A stretch of DNA of 64,000 bases from Bacillota bacterium (GCA_023393095.1 JAEWMT010000081.1:1-64000), one strand, 5' to 3'; numbered from the stretch's first letter, positions 18,419 to 28,175 are shown. The notes: generated from the letters alone by a model not told the origin. Program-made: numbers and translations.

Positions 18419-19552
18419 TTAATCCTCGCTCCTAACAAATCCCTCTAGCTTCTGTTTCTTATATTCCTGATATCGTTTATTTCTGATTGCTTCTCTGATT
18501 TCTTCCATCATATGATTATAAAAATAAAGATTATGAAGTACCATTAAACGCATGCCTAGCATTTCCTTTGCCTTAAGCAGATGTCTGATATAAGCTCGGC
18601 TGTAATGGGAGCAGGCCGGACAGGAACATCCTTCCTCAATTGGACGGTCATCTAACTCATATTTTGCATTCATAAGGTTCATCTTACCATGATTCGTATA
18701 AGCATGTCCATGCCTTCCGTTACGAGTAGGATAAACACAATCAAAGAAATCGACTCCGCGATCCACTGCCTCTAAAATATTGGCAGGAGTACCGACACCC
18801 ATGAGATATACCGGCTTATTCAGCGGAAGATGTGGAACCGTCTCTTCAATAATATGATACATCTCCTCATGACTTTCTCCTACCGCCAAGCCGCCGATTG
18901 CATAACCGTCAAGCTCTAATTGGGTAATCATCTTGGCATGTTCAATTCTTATATCAGCATAAGTTCCGCCCTGATTAATTCCAAACAGCATCTGACTCTT
19001 ATTAATTGTATCCTCCAGACTGTTCAGACGCGCCATCTCTTTCTTACATCGTATCAACCAACGCATTGTACGCTCTACTGAATTCTGTATATAATCTCTT
19101 GAAGACGGATTAGGCGGACACTCATCAAATGCCATTGCAATTGTCGAAGCTAGATTTGATTGTATCTGCATACTTTCTTCAGGACCCATAAAGATCTTCC
19201 GTCCATCAATATGGGAGTTAAAATATACTCCCTCCTCTTTAATCTTACGCAATCCCGCTAGGGAAAACACCTGAAAACCTCCTGAATCCGTTAGGATGGG
19301 TCTGTCCCAGTTCATAAATTTATGGAGACCACCCATTTGTTTCACAATTTTATCTCCTGGTCTGACATGCAAATGATAGGTATTGGATAATTCAACCTGA
19401 GTTTTAATTTCCTTAAGATCCATCGTTGATACTGCACCCTTAATCGCTGCCGCAGTTCCTACATTCATGAACACAGGAGTCTGAATTGTTCCATGAACAG
19501 TAATAAATTCTCCACTTTTTGCTCTGCCGTCCTGTTCAATTAATTTGTACAT
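18419..19552 (-). CDS. tgt: tRNA-guanine transglycosylase
   Basis: Exchanges guanine-34 for preQ1 in the anticodon of queuosine-type tRNAs. The 377-residue protein contains LTDSGGFQVFSLAGLRKI with the catalytic Asp, GGLAVGESHEEMY, the nucleophile region GVDFFDCVYPTRNGRHG, and the C-terminal zinc site CSCPACSHYSRAYIRHLLKAKE, cited in part as CSCPACSHYSRAY plus the later HN histidine. GAGGA precedes the ATG. It is probably cotranscribed with yajC. Confidence 0.96.
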   Translation of the reverse strand: MYKLIEQDGRAKSGEFITVHGTIQTPVFMNVGTAAAIKGAVSTMDLKEIKTQVELSNTYHLHVRPGDKIVKQMGGLHKFMNWDRPILTDSGGFQVFSLAGLRKIKEEGVYFNSHIDGRKIFMGPEESMQIQSNLASTIAMAFDECPPNPSSRDYIQNSVERTMRWLIRCKKEMARLNSLEDTINKSQMLFGINQGGTYADIRIEHAKMITQLELDGYAIGGLAVGESHEEMYHIIEETVPHLPLNKPVYLMGVGTPANILEAVDRGVDFFDCVYPTRNGRHGHAYTNHGKMNLMNAKYELDDRPIEEGCSCPACSHYSRAYIRHLLKAKEMLGMRLMVLHNLYFYNHMMEEIREAIRNKRYQEYKKQKLEGFVRSED

Positions 19553-19839
19553 CGTTCTATCGTTCCTCTTTCATTCAAAGGGTTTCATTATTCTGTTTCC
19601 AGTAAGTTTTCTTTCTGAATGCTTTTGATGTTACCCTAATTTATAACATTTCAAGTATAACCTTTATACCCTATATTTTCAACAAAAATATGAATAATCA
19701 AGCATGAATTAATAATTATTTTATAAAATACAATGGTATTATAATGGACGAATATGCCCATATCTATATTCATTAAGATATCCATATTATTACTTATGTT
19801 ATCCAATATAAATATAATTAAGGATATATATAAATTTTG

Positions 19840-19868
19840 TTGAAATATTATGGGTAAATTGGTAGAAT
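19840..19868 (+). promoter_or_regulatory. Promoter of the GGDEF-EAL gene
   Basis: TTGAAA (19840-19845), a 17-base spacer and TAGAAT (19863-19868), about 55 bases before the start codon. The rest of the 372-base gap to tgt is plain AT-rich sequence with no c-di-GMP riboswitch that I can recognise. Confidence 0.6.
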
Positions 19869-19924
19869 ATAGATTGTAAACCCAACTATTTTATAGCAAT
19901 GCATTGATGCTGGAGGTCTTTCGT

Positions 19925-22411
19925 ATGTCGATTAAAAAATCCCTACGAACTTTGCTCATTATGTCATCCATAATACCTGCGATCTTGGTATCTGTAATAG
20001 CCCATGGTCTGCTTTCCCAAAAACTACTTGAGGAAAATATACGCCATTTAAAGTTAATTGCAGCTACTAATATCAGTGGTCTAAATGCTATGATCAGCAC
20101 TCAAAAAACAGAAGTTTCTCTGCTTTCTTTGCAAAGTGAACTGATTGAGGCTGTAAAACAAAGCAATCAGACAGGCAAAAGTGCGCCTTCTTCTATTAAT
20201 TCCTTGTTACTTAACAGAAGTCTCACCTATGAAAACTGTAAAGGTATTTCTTTGTTCAACTTAAACAGAGATATGATTGCCACTTCAAATAATACATTCA
20301 GTGATTCCAATACAGATTATTTACAAACGATAAATTATATCCGTAATACTAAATCAGTTGCTGTCGCATTAGGTGGACTGCATCCTCTAACAACCTCAAA
20401 TAAAACCATTTATACAATTGAAATTGGTTCTCCCATTTTAAATCCCGATACAAAAAATATTATAGGATATGTAATTAGCACAGTAGATACTTCTTATTTT
20501 AAAAATTTCCTCGATGCAATAACCATCGGAAAAACTGGTTTCGGTATTCTATTACATAAAGACGGTACTGTTATTTATCATCCAAATTCCGATTTAATTG
20601 GACACAATATCAAATCGAAAGTACTTTCTAAGCTTGTTAGCAAGAATGAGAAGGGACTGATTCCGTCAAGCGGTAAATTCGAATGCATTTATCATAATAC
20701 GAAACAGGTATATGGCTACTGCGTTCTTCCGGGACCAAACTGGGTATTACTAGTAAAACAGGATGTATCGGAGATTAATTCTCTCACCACCATCATGCTT
20801 ATTTTACTTATGGTTATTTGTGTTGCGGTTCTTGCAATAACCTATTTTTTATCTAATATATTTACCAAACGGTTTACAGCTCCAATCATAGCCTTAAGAG
20901 ATGCCATGCACCTTGCATCTGATGGGGATCTTACCGCACAATCTAATATAAAGAATAATAATGAATTTGGGGAATTATCCAAGAACTTTAATAAAATGCT
21001 GCATATTATTAAAACTAATTATGAAGATCTTGCATCTATGCATGAAGAGCTTCTGTCAAATGAAGAACAGCTTCGATCCAATTATGATCATATCGAATAT
21101 CTTGCATATCACGACACCCTTACCAATCTACCGAACAAGCTTGCGTTTCTTGATTATGTGAATACGGTCTTAGTATCCTCTCAGCCAAAGCATTCACTTC
21201 ATGCTGTCTATTTTATTGATCTTGATAATTTTAAAACAATTAATGATACTCTGGGACATGAATATGGAGATGAACTTTTAGTAAAGACCGCAGGTATACT
21301 TACCTCAATTAATTCATCCTCTGGTATGCTTGCGAGAGCAGGCGGAGATGAATTTCTTTTATTCAGAGAGAATATAGCCTCCAAGGAATACGCTGTTGAT
21401 TTAGCATCTAAGATTATTGATGTTTTTAGAAGTCCTCTTGATTTAAATGGGGAGGTTGTTTATGTATCCATGAGTATTGGAATTGCTGTATATCCGGAAA
21501 ACGGTCTTACCTCAAATATTCTAATCAAAAACTCCGATATAGCAATGTACAAGTCAAAAGATACCGGAAAAAACAGGTATACTCTGTTTGATTCTAAAAT
21601 GGAGGAAGAACTTAATCGGAATACCTTAATTCTTGAAGTATTGCGGAGTGCAATAGAAAATCAGGAAATTTATGTACAATATCAGCCTCTGTATGAACTG
21701 TCATCAAACAGTATTATTGGCTTTGAAGCTTTAATGAGAATAAGAAATGAACGCCTTGGCAATATTTCACCAATGGAATTTATACCAATTGCCGAAGAAA
21801 GCGGATTAATCATTGAACTTAGTTCCTGGCTAATCAAAGAAGCCTGCCGGTTTAATAAGAACCTGATTGATCATGGAGTAAATCCACGTCCTGTCTCTGT
21901 TAATATATCCTCCGTCCAGATCAACCGTTCCGGTTTTATTAACGTCTTGTCGGATATTCTTAATGATACACAGCTTCCTCCTGAATATCTTGAATTAGAA
22001 ATAACAGAAAGTACTCTAGTCTCCTCCCTGATGGATGCTACCATGCTGCTTAATAATCTGCAAAACCTTGGAGTAAGAATATCGCTGGATGATTTCGGTA
22101 CGGGTTATTCCTCATTGAATTATCTTACCAAGATGCCGATTAACACTTTGAAGATTGATAAATCCTTTATATATAACATATGCAATAACAATAAGGATGC
22201 ATTTATTGCAGAGGCAATTATCCAATTGGCACACAGTTTGGATATCAGAGTCGTGGCTGAAGGTGTTGAGCATGAGGAACAGCTCAAACTATTGCGAAGT
22301 CAGCAATGTGATGTAGTCCAGGGTTATATCTACAGCGCACCGCTCCATCCTAGTGATCTGCTGGATGTGATACATGAAGATGATTTGATAACACAGTACA
22401 GTTTATTCTAA
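19925..22411 (+). CDS. Membrane GGDEF-EAL protein (c-di-GMP synthesis and breakdown)
   Basis: Start chosen at MSIKKSLRTLL because GGAGG lies eight bases upstream. An N-terminal membrane helix, a dCache-like extracellular sensor (about 40-290) and a second helix (about 295-318) come first. Then a HAMP (about 320-375), a GGDEF domain (about 400-560) with the intact active site RAGGDEFLLF, and an EAL domain (about 575-825) with GFEALMR, ELEITEST, LDDFGTGYSSL, KIDKSFI and VAEGVE. All key residues look intact, so both synthesis and hydrolysis are possible, with the external sensor choosing between them. It is a single gene with its own promoter. Confidence 0.93.
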   Translation: MSIKKSLRTLLIMSSIIPAILVSVIAHGLLSQKLLEENIRHLKLIAATNISGLNAMISTQKTEVSLLSLQSELIEAVKQSNQTGKSAPSSINSLLLNRSLTYENCKGISLFNLNRDMIATSNNTFSDSNTDYLQTINYIRNTKSVAVALGGLHPLTTSNKTIYTIEIGSPILNPDTKNIIGYVISTVDTSYFKNFLDAITIGKTGFGILLHKDGTVIYHPNSDLIGHNIKSKVLSKLVSKNEKGLIPSSGKFECIYHNTKQVYGYCVLPGPNWVLLVKQDVSEINSLTTIMLILLMVICVAVLAITYFLSNIFTKRFTAPIIALRDAMHLASDGDLTAQSNIKNNNEFGELSKNFNKMLHIIKTNYEDLASMHEELLSNEEQLRSNYDHIEYLAYHDTLTNLPNKLAFLDYVNTVLVSSQPKHSLHAVYFIDLDNFKTINDTLGHEYGDELLVKTAGILTSINSSSGMLARAGGDEFLLFRENIASKEYAVDLASKIIDVFRSPLDLNGEVVYVSMSIGIAVYPENGLTSNILIKNSDIAMYKSKDTGKNRYTLFDSKMEEELNRNTLILEVLRSAIENQEIYVQYQPLYELSSNSIIGFEALMRIRNERLGNISPMEFIPIAEESGLIIELSSWLIKEACRFNKNLIDHGVNPRPVSVNISSVQINRSGFINVLSDILNDTQLPPEYLELEITESTLVSSLMDATMLLNNLQNLGVRISLDDFGTGYSSLNYLTKMPINTLKIDKSFIYNICNNNKDAFIAEAIIQLAHSLDIRVVAEGVEHEEQLKLLRSQQCDVVQGYIYSAPLHPSDLLDVIHEDDLITQYSLF

Positions 22412-22462
22412 GATACTAAATCAGCAAAAAAATTAGGCTGTATCATTTAGATATATATGAAA

Positions 22463-22615
22463 TAAGGGATTCTGCACAATCTCCACATACAGATTGGAAG
22501 ACACCTTTCCCGATTTTGTATGTCATATTCGTACATAAATGTTCGTATATGAATTTCGAAATCGGGAATATGTCTTCCAAACAGTGCATTAAGGAGATTG
22601 TATAGAATCCCTTAT
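22463..22615. repeat. Long interrupted palindrome between two convergent genes
   Basis: About 150 bases fold into one nearly continuous hairpin: outer arms ATAAGGGATTCTGCACAATC (from 22463) and their near-complement ending at 22615, a middle pair GGAAGACA/TGTCTTCC flanking CCCGATTT/AAATCGGG, and an inner ATTCGTACA/TGTTCGTAT pair. A short open frame across it is only a by-product. Confidence 0.7.
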
Positions 22616-22675
22616 CTCTCTGAAGGTATTTTTGCGACAATCCTATCTATCATATATTTAATGTAAATATATTTC

Positions 22676-23620
22676 CTATAATTGTGAAGCTGCTCCTGAA
22701 CAGCCAAGTACATTAACAATTTTGTGCTTCACAAGAGTCTTGATATTACTTCGTGCAGGTGTTATGTACTGTCTCGGATCGAAATGACCCGGGTTATTGT
22801 TAAAATATTCTCTTACGCCTGCCGTAAATGCAAGTCTTAAATCAGAATCAATATTAATCTTACATACAGCCATCTTGGCAGCCTGTCTTAACATATCTTC
22901 CGGAATACCGATAGCATCATCTAATTTACCACCGTTCTTATTAATAATCTCAACATATTCCTTAGAAACGGAGGATGCACCATGTAATACGATTGGGAAG
23001 TTAGGAAGTCTCTTTTCAACCTCTTCAAGGATATCAAAACGAAGCTGAGGTTTCTGACCCGGCTTGAATTTGAATGCACCATGACTGGTACCGATCGCAA
23101 TTGCTAATGAATCAACGCCTGTTTTAGTTACGAACTCTTCTACCTCTTCCGGTCTGGTGTAGGAGGCATTTTCAGCAGATACATTTACATCATCTTCAAT
23201 ACCTGCTAATTTACCTAACTCTCCTTCTACAACAACACCATGTTCATGTGCATACTCTACAACCTTCCTAGTTAATTCAATATTATCCTTAAAACTATGT
23301 TTGGAGCCGTCGATCATAACGGAGGTAAAGCCACCGTCAATACAAGCTTTACAAATCTCAAAATCATCACCGTGATCCAAATGAAGAGCGATCGGAAGAT
23401 CCGTATCGATTAATGCTGCCTCAACTAATTTAACAAGATATGCATGCTTTGCATATTTTCTTGCCCCGGCAGAAACCTGTAATATAAGCGGCGCATTTTC
23501 TTCCTTCGCTGCTTCTGTGATGCCTTGAACAATCTCCATATTATTTACGTTAAAAGCACCAATTGCATAGCCTCCGGCATATGCTTTTTGAAACATTTCT
23601 TTCGTAGTTACTAATGGCAT
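22676..23620 (-). CDS. Class II fructose-bisphosphate aldolase (type with long C-terminus)
   Basis: Zinc-dependent aldolase interconverting fructose-1,6-bisphosphate with two trioses. The start MPLVTTKEMF was chosen because AAGGAAAGGATGA lies in front. The 314-residue protein contains IALHLDHGDDFE (zinc His and catalytic Asp), VVVEGELGKLAGIEDD, IAIGTSHGAFKF, VLHGASSVSKEY and KINIDSDLRL. Its insertions and C-terminal length match the FbaA/FbaB-type clostridial enzyme. The next gene upstream, transcribed in the same direction, is a second class II aldolase, but a terminator separates them. Confidence 0.92.
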   Translation of the reverse strand: MPLVTTKEMFQKAYAGGYAIGAFNVNNMEIVQGITEAAKEENAPLILQVSAGARKYAKHAYLVKLVEAALIDTDLPIALHLDHGDDFEICKACIDGGFTSVMIDGSKHSFKDNIELTRKVVEYAHEHGVVVEGELGKLAGIEDDVNVSAENASYTRPEEVEEFVTKTGVDSLAIAIGTSHGAFKFKPGQKPQLRFDILEEVEKRLPNFPIVLHGASSVSKEYVEIINKNGGKLDDAIGIPEDMLRQAAKMAVCKINIDSDLRLAFTAGVREYFNNNPGHFDPRQYITPARSNIKTLVKHKIVNVLGCSGAASQL

Positions 23621-23842
23621 TCTAATCATCCTTTCCTTAGAGTATTTTTGCAACAGTTAATTTACATTATTTTACATCTATTCCATTATATCATATAATC
23701 AATAATTGATAAGACTTATTATAAAATTTCATTCTCATTTCTTTTACAAAATTCGATTTCACTTTTATTAAATATATTCATAAACTAAATATATAAATAT
23801 AAATGATAAAGAAGTAAATGGTTATCGAATCTTACTACCTCA

Positions 23843-23914
23843 TAAAAAAATAGCCCTAAAGTAGCTTCATACATTAATAAGTTCTAATGTTTGAATTCTC
23901 TTCAGGGCTGTTTT
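23843..23914 (-). terminator. Terminator of the second aldolase gene
   Basis: On the minus strand AGCCCT (from 23904-23909) pairs with AGGGCT (from 23852-23857), with an inner ACATTA/TAATGT pair, followed by ATTTTTTT. It isolates the two aldolase genes; the rest of the 377-base gap is AT-rich and empty. Confidence 0.7.
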
Positions 23915-23997
23915 ACAATGATATCTATCGAATAATTATAACGATCCTGTTTCAAGTAATTTATTAATCAACAGATTTGATTCTGAAATTGACCTGC

Positions 23998-24864
23998 TTA
24001 TGCTTTTCCTACAGATCCGAATAATTCCATTTTTGTTTTTACAGTTGCTTTAATCGCTTCCGTTCCCGGCGCTAATAATTTACGAGGATCAAAGCCTTTT
24101 CCTGTTAAATCTTTTCCTTCTTCAATATATTTACGTGTTGCTTCCTGGAATGACCACTGGCATTCTGTGTTAACATTGATTTTAGCAACACCAAGAGTAA
24201 TTGCTTTTTTAATCATATCATCCGGAATACCGGTACCACCATGAAGTACTAAAGGCATAGTTCCTGTTTTTTCCTGAACAGCTGCCAGTGTATCAAAGCT
24301 AAGTCCTGCCCAGTTATCAGGATATTTACCATGAATGTTACCAATTCCTGCTGCAAGCATTGTTACGCCTAGATCAGCAATTGCTTTACATTCATTAGGA
24401 TCTGCACATTCCCCTGTTCCAATTACTCCATCTTCTTCTCCACCGATGGAACCAACCTCAGCTTCGATAGAAAGGCCTTTGCTCTCACATACAGCTACTA
24501 ATTCTTTTGTTTTTGTTATGTTCTCTTCGATTGGATAGTGAGATCCATCAAACATAACAGAAGAAAAACCTGCTTCAATACAAGCCTTTGCACCTTCATA
24601 GCTGCCATGATCTAAATGAAGAGCAACAGGAACTGTAATTTTTAATTCCTCTAACATTCCATTGACCATACCAACCACTGTTTTGTAGCCGCACATATAT
24701 TTTCCAGCACCTTCTGAAACTCCAAGAATGACGGGTGATTTCATTTCTTCTGCTGTTAATAAAACAGCTTTTGTCCATTCCAAGTTATTAATATTGAACT
24801 GACCAACTGCATATTTTCCTTGTTTTGCTTTTGTAAGCATCTCTTTTGCTGATACTAATGCCAT
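23998..24864 (-). CDS. fba: Class II fructose-bisphosphate aldolase
   Basis: The 288-residue class II aldolase typical of low-GC Gram-positives. It shows VALHLDHGSYEGAKACIEAG (first zinc His and active-site Asp), EAEVGSIGGEEDG, GIGNIHGKYP, LVLHGGTGIPDD (zinc His) and KINVNTECQ. GGAGGATAACAAT precedes the ATG, and an almost perfect promoter lies 58-86 bases upstream of it, so this is probably the highly expressed glycolytic enzyme. It and the neighbouring aldolase are distant paralogues. Confidence 0.93.
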   Translation of the reverse strand: MALVSAKEMLTKAKQGKYAVGQFNINNLEWTKAVLLTAEEMKSPVILGVSEGAGKYMCGYKTVVGMVNGMLEELKITVPVALHLDHGSYEGAKACIEAGFSSVMFDGSHYPIEENITKTKELVAVCESKGLSIEAEVGSIGGEEDGVIGTGECADPNECKAIADLGVTMLAAGIGNIHGKYPDNWAGLSFDTLAAVQEKTGTMPLVLHGGTGIPDDMIKKAITLGVAKINVNTECQWSFQEATRKYIEEGKDLTGKGFDPRKLLAPGTEAIKATVKTKMELFGSVGKA

Positions 24865-24921
24865 ATTGTTATCCTCCGTTAAATTAATTATTTATAACCC
24901 TACAGTAACATAGTTGGCTAT

Positions 24922-24950
24922 ATTATAATCGTTTCTATAGTATTTGTCAA
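24922..24950 (-). promoter_or_regulatory. Consensus promoter of the aldolase gene
   Basis: Minus-strand TTGACA (24945-24950), 17-base spacer, TATAAT (24922-24927): a perfect sigma-A consensus, as expected for a strongly expressed glycolytic gene. Confidence 0.8.
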
Positions 24951-24986
24951 AATTAAAGTTTAATTTATGTTACCTTATTATTGCAA

Positions 24987-25079
24987 TTCATCCTGTATGC
25001 TCAGATTGCATAGAAAATCTTAGTGATGCAATGTTTGAAATGCTGGAACTTCTTATACCTCCAGAGCATACAGGATGAA
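24987..25079. repeat. Intergenic hairpin element
   Basis: Perfect 16-base arms TTCATCCTGTATGCTC (24987-25002) and complement (25064-25079) enclose 61 bases that carry a second TTGCAT/ATGCAA pairing. It lies in the 466-base gap between divergent genes, upstream of the aldolase promoter. Confidence 0.7.
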
Positions 25080-25330
25080 CAGTAACACCTAATATCCTGA
25101 GTTTAATACAAATAATTATCTCGTTTTAAATGATTCCATTAAGGCTTATGGTATCACTTGTCTTTCTAATCAAAATAAATTAAAATAAAGTTTATACACT
25201 ACTATGCTTATTTATTAATGGATATACTATCTTACGGTAGACTAAGTATGTTAACATGTATACTCTGTTCAGGGTGTCATAAATCTGACTTATGTCATCC
25301 AAACCATACCCTAAATATAAGGAGGTTACT

Positions 25331-25801
25331 ATGGAGCCAAAACGAGTATCAGATTCATTAACAGAACAAGTACAGATTATCATGCCCTCACATAGCAATG
25401 GTTCAAATCGACTTTTCGGTGGTCAGCTAGTGGAATGGATTGATGTTGTTGCTTCCGTCGTAGCCCGACGCCATTCCGGCTGTAATATTACCACCGCAGC
25501 AATCGATAATCTACAATTTAAGGAAGGGGCTTATCTAAATAATACTTTGGTTCTGATAGGCCGCATCACCTATGTTGGGAAAACTTCCATGGAAATTCGG
25601 GTAGATTCATATGTGGAGGATCTGTCCGGGATTCGTAAGGTGATAAATCGTGCTTATCTTGTTATGGTTGCAATTGATGAAAATGAGATGCCTACAGAAG
25701 TTCCACCGTTAGTTTTAGAGACTGAATCCGAGAAGGCCGAATGGGAAGCCGGCAAAAAACGACGTGAACTCCGAAGCAATCGTCGTAAAGAAGGATATTA
25801 A
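25331..25801 (+). CDS. Acyl-CoA thioesterase (hotdog fold)
   Basis: Hydrolyses acyl-CoA to free acid and CoA in the cytoplasm. The start (MEPKRVSDSL) follows AAGGAGG by five bases. The 156-residue protein has the single hotdog domain of the YciA/BACH family: NGSNRLFGGQLVEWIDVVAS with the catalytic Asp on the central helix, ITTAAIDNLQFKEGAY and the YVGKTSMEIRVDSYVED strand. The basic tail (KKRRELRSNRRK) is family-typical. The acyl chain preference is not readable. Confidence 0.9.
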   Translation: MEPKRVSDSLTEQVQIIMPSHSNGSNRLFGGQLVEWIDVVASVVARRHSGCNITTAAIDNLQFKEGAYLNNTLVLIGRITYVGKTSMEIRVDSYVEDLSGIRKVINRAYLVMVAIDENEMPTEVPPLVLETESEKAEWEAGKKRRELRSNRRKEGY

Positions 25802-25860
25802 CTTTGAGGAAGGAGCTGTCCATCAGCTCTTTCCCCAATTAAATTTATCAGAGCAACGAA

Positions 25861-26229
25861 TTATTTCATCTGGTCAAGCTGCTCTTTTCTGTGCTCCTGT
25901 TTTGCTTTTGCATTTTTGAAGGACTGTTTATCCATATGCTCCGCATTGTGATTCAAATAACCCTCAGTAAAAAGAAGACGTTTTTCCGTGTTTTCTTTAT
26001 AGTTATTATTGTAATTTTCTCCGTGTGACAAAATGTTCTTGAGATTTTCAATCTCTGACTGGCGTTCCTCATTTACCCTTTTCGCATGTTCGATATTTTC
26101 CTTTGATGAAGAAATATCGGAATGTTCCTCAAGATGCCGCTCCGTCCGGGTCTGTTTTTCAACAAGATTTACCAAATGATCAACTCTACGTTCTTTTTTG
26201 AAATCTTCACTGTCCCTATTAATACTCAT
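25861..26229 (-). CDS. Hypothetical hydrophilic coiled-coil protein
   Basis: A 122-residue, very hydrophilic, Glu/Lys/Asn-rich protein beginning MSINRDSEDFKKERR. Long helices have coiled-coil character (VEKQTRTERHLEEHSD, ENLKNILSHGENYNNN). It has no cysteine, no membrane segment and no recognised domain. A GGCGG ribosome binding site precedes the ATG. The composition resembles clostridial spore-associated small proteins, but this is only a guess. Confidence 0.6.
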   Translation of the reverse strand: MSINRDSEDFKKERRVDHLVNLVEKQTRTERHLEEHSDISSSKENIEHAKRVNEERQSEIENLKNILSHGENYNNNYKENTEKRLLFTEGYLNHNAEHMDKQSFKNAKAKQEHRKEQLDQMK

Positions 26230-26456
26230 ACTTTTCCGCCTTTCATAATAATCTGAGAAAAATATATAAAGTAATGTTTCTCAGAATTATTTTCTCCGAA
26301 GAAGCGTTTCCTTATGCTAAATTGTGTTTATTTAATCTCTGTCTTAATTGGAAATGATATTATATTTCATTTTAAAATTGCCTAAGATATTTTTTGTTGA
26401 GATTTATTTGCATTATTCCGGCGTTTGTTATTAAATCTGAATTTAATTATTTTTAT

Positions 26457-27284
26457 TTAAGCCACACCCTTTAAATATCTCATATAATAAAACATATATT
26501 GCTGTACGATACCTGCAAAGCCCTTGAATTGATCAAACAAAAATTGATTATTATAAATTTCTTTCAAGACCCTTAAAATCCATACATCAATTGGGAAACC
26601 TTCAATATGATGTAGCCCATACAATGCGATACAGTTAGCAACCTTTTCGCCAATCCCATGGATTTTCTTCAATTCACATACTGCATCCTGGTAACTGACA
26701 TATTTAAGCTTTTCCAAATTTAGATTTCCTTTTACAATTGCCTTGGATGCCTGCAAGATATATTCGTCACGATAACCAGTTTTCAAAGACCTTAGGACAT
26801 CCTTATCCGCCTTGGCCAGCACATCAGCACTCGGAAAGGTTACATACGATACCTCTTTGCAATCCACAGATACCTTCTTCGTCCCATATTGATTACAAAT
26901 TCCTTCAATACAGTTTTTGATTGCAGGGATATTCTTATTCTGTGAAATAATAAAACTAATCATGGCTTCAAAGGGTTCCTGTTTTAATATTCTAATTCCC
27001 TTTCCGTAGGTAGCAGCTTCTCTAAGAAATTGATCTTCTCCGTTTGACAGTTGTTCCACAATTTTGCCGTAATCATATTTTAGATCAAAATAATCCTCCC
27101 AGATCTCATAAAACTCATCTTCAGAACAACTTAATTCTACAATATCCGAACTAATCTGAGATAGTTCTAGATATTTGCCGTATGCTATCAGTCCATATCT
27201 ATCTTTATCAATTTGCTTCATTCGAAAACATTGGCCGGAATCGGCAATCTGCTTTATATTAAAATTCTGATTATGTATTCGCAT
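26457..27284 (-). CDS. ogg: 8-oxoguanine DNA glycosylase (OGG1-type)
   Basis: Base-excision repair enzyme that removes oxidised guanine and nicks the abasic site. The 275-residue protein has an N-terminal OGG-N domain (about 1-105, with FRMKQIDKDRYGLIAYGKYL) and the HhH-GPD domain. The helix-hairpin-helix KIHGIGEKVANCIALYGL carries the catalytic Lys and is followed by GFPIDVWILRVL with the catalytic Asp. Both residues are present, so glycosylase and lyase activities are expected. The start MRIHNQNF follows AAGAAGG. It is monocistronic. Confidence 0.9.
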   Translation of the reverse strand: MRIHNQNFNIKQIADSGQCFRMKQIDKDRYGLIAYGKYLELSQISSDIVELSCSEDEFYEIWEDYFDLKYDYGKIVEQLSNGEDQFLREAATYGKGIRILKQEPFEAMISFIISQNKNIPAIKNCIEGICNQYGTKKVSVDCKEVSYVTFPSADVLAKADKDVLRSLKTGYRDEYILQASKAIVKGNLNLEKLKYVSYQDAVCELKKIHGIGEKVANCIALYGLHHIEGFPIDVWILRVLKEIYNNQFLFDQFKGFAGIVQQYMFYYMRYLKGVA

Positions 27285-27671
27285 TGCTATCACACCTTCT
27301 TACATAATTAAGGTAAATGCTTTAAATTCACCTTATGAATTAAATAAAATTTTTCAAAAATCATATTGTAAATCTAATTACTTACCTTATAAAAATTTCA
27401 GTAATTTAATTATAATATAGGAGAATAAACATAACAACTGCTTCATTCTCAATACGAAAGTATCTTTTTACCAAGTTTACCATCTTTACATTCCAGTCTC
27501 CAATTTCAACAGTAACCATTTGATGTTATGGTTCCCTATATCATTGATTCATTAAGTCTTTTTCATGTTATTATTTAGCGAAAATAATCTATACATATCT
27601 ATTTTTCCAATGATATAATAACGTTAGTTTTATTCTACATTAAACTTAATGAAAGGATTAGGAGGTACAAG
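27285..27671. other. Divergent AT-rich intergenic region
   Basis: This 387-base gap holds the divergent promoters of the glycosylase and the GNAT gene. A TGATATAAT at about 27610 could be the -10 of the latter. No repeat, RNA or small gene was seen. Confidence 0.4.
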
Positions 27672-28175
27672 ATGATAACGAATACAGGGGTGAAAGATTT
27701 TACAATCAGATTTGCGGAGGAGAAGGATACAGCTCTTATACTAAATTTCATCAGAGAGTTAGCTGATTATGAGCATATGTTGGACTTGGTAGTAGCTACC
27801 GAAGATATTTTAGCTGATAATCTATTTAAGCAGAAAAAGGCAGAGGTAATTATAGGTGAATATCAACAGGAACCTGTCAGTTTCGCACTGTTTTTCCACA
27901 ACTTTTCAACATTTCTAGGAAAACCGGGTATTTATCTCGAAGATCTTTACGTAAAGCCGGAAATGCGTGGAAAGGGTCTAGGAACTGCCATCCTATCCTA
28001 TCTTGCGAGGCTTGCCAAGGAACGCAACTGCGGAAGATTCGAGTGGTGGTGCCTTGATTGGAATAAGCCTTCCATTCAATTCTATAAGAATATAGGAGCC
28101 CAGCCCATGGACGAATGGACCGTTTACCGGTTGGAGGGCGAGCAGCTGGATAAGTTTTTTGTACAATATGATTAA
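27672..28175 (+). CDS. GNAT family N-acetyltransferase
   Basis: Acetyl-CoA dependent N-acetyltransferase, closest in pattern to diamine (spermidine-type) acetyltransferases. The 167-residue protein has FTIRFAEEKDTALIL at the start, the YLEDLYVKPEMRGKGLGTAI motif that binds the acetyl-CoA pyrophosphate (motif A), and CGRFEWWCLDWNKPSIQFYKN, of which EWWCLDWN is diagnostic for the diamine acetyltransferase group. AGGAGG precedes the ATG. The substrate is an inference. Confidence 0.87.
   Translation: MITNTGVKDFTIRFAEEKDTALILNFIRELADYEHMLDLVVATEDILADNLFKQKKAEVIIGEYQQEPVSFALFFHNFSTFLGKPGIYLEDLYVKPEMRGKGLGTAILSYLARLAKERNCGRFEWWCLDWNKPSIQFYKNIGAQPMDEWTVYRLEGEQLDKFFVQYD

Noticed and set aside
19553..19924. 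A c-di-GMP riboswitch before the GGDEF-EAL gene
   Set aside because: No recognisable GEMM-type conserved core was seen in this AT-rich leader.
22443..22640. 65-codon open frame across the palindrome at 22463-22615
   Set aside because: The frame is a by-product of the inverted repeat; no ribosome binding site and odd composition.
25192..25398. Minus-strand frame overlapping the thioesterase start
   Set aside because: It is antisense to a well-supported gene and lacks a ribosome binding site.
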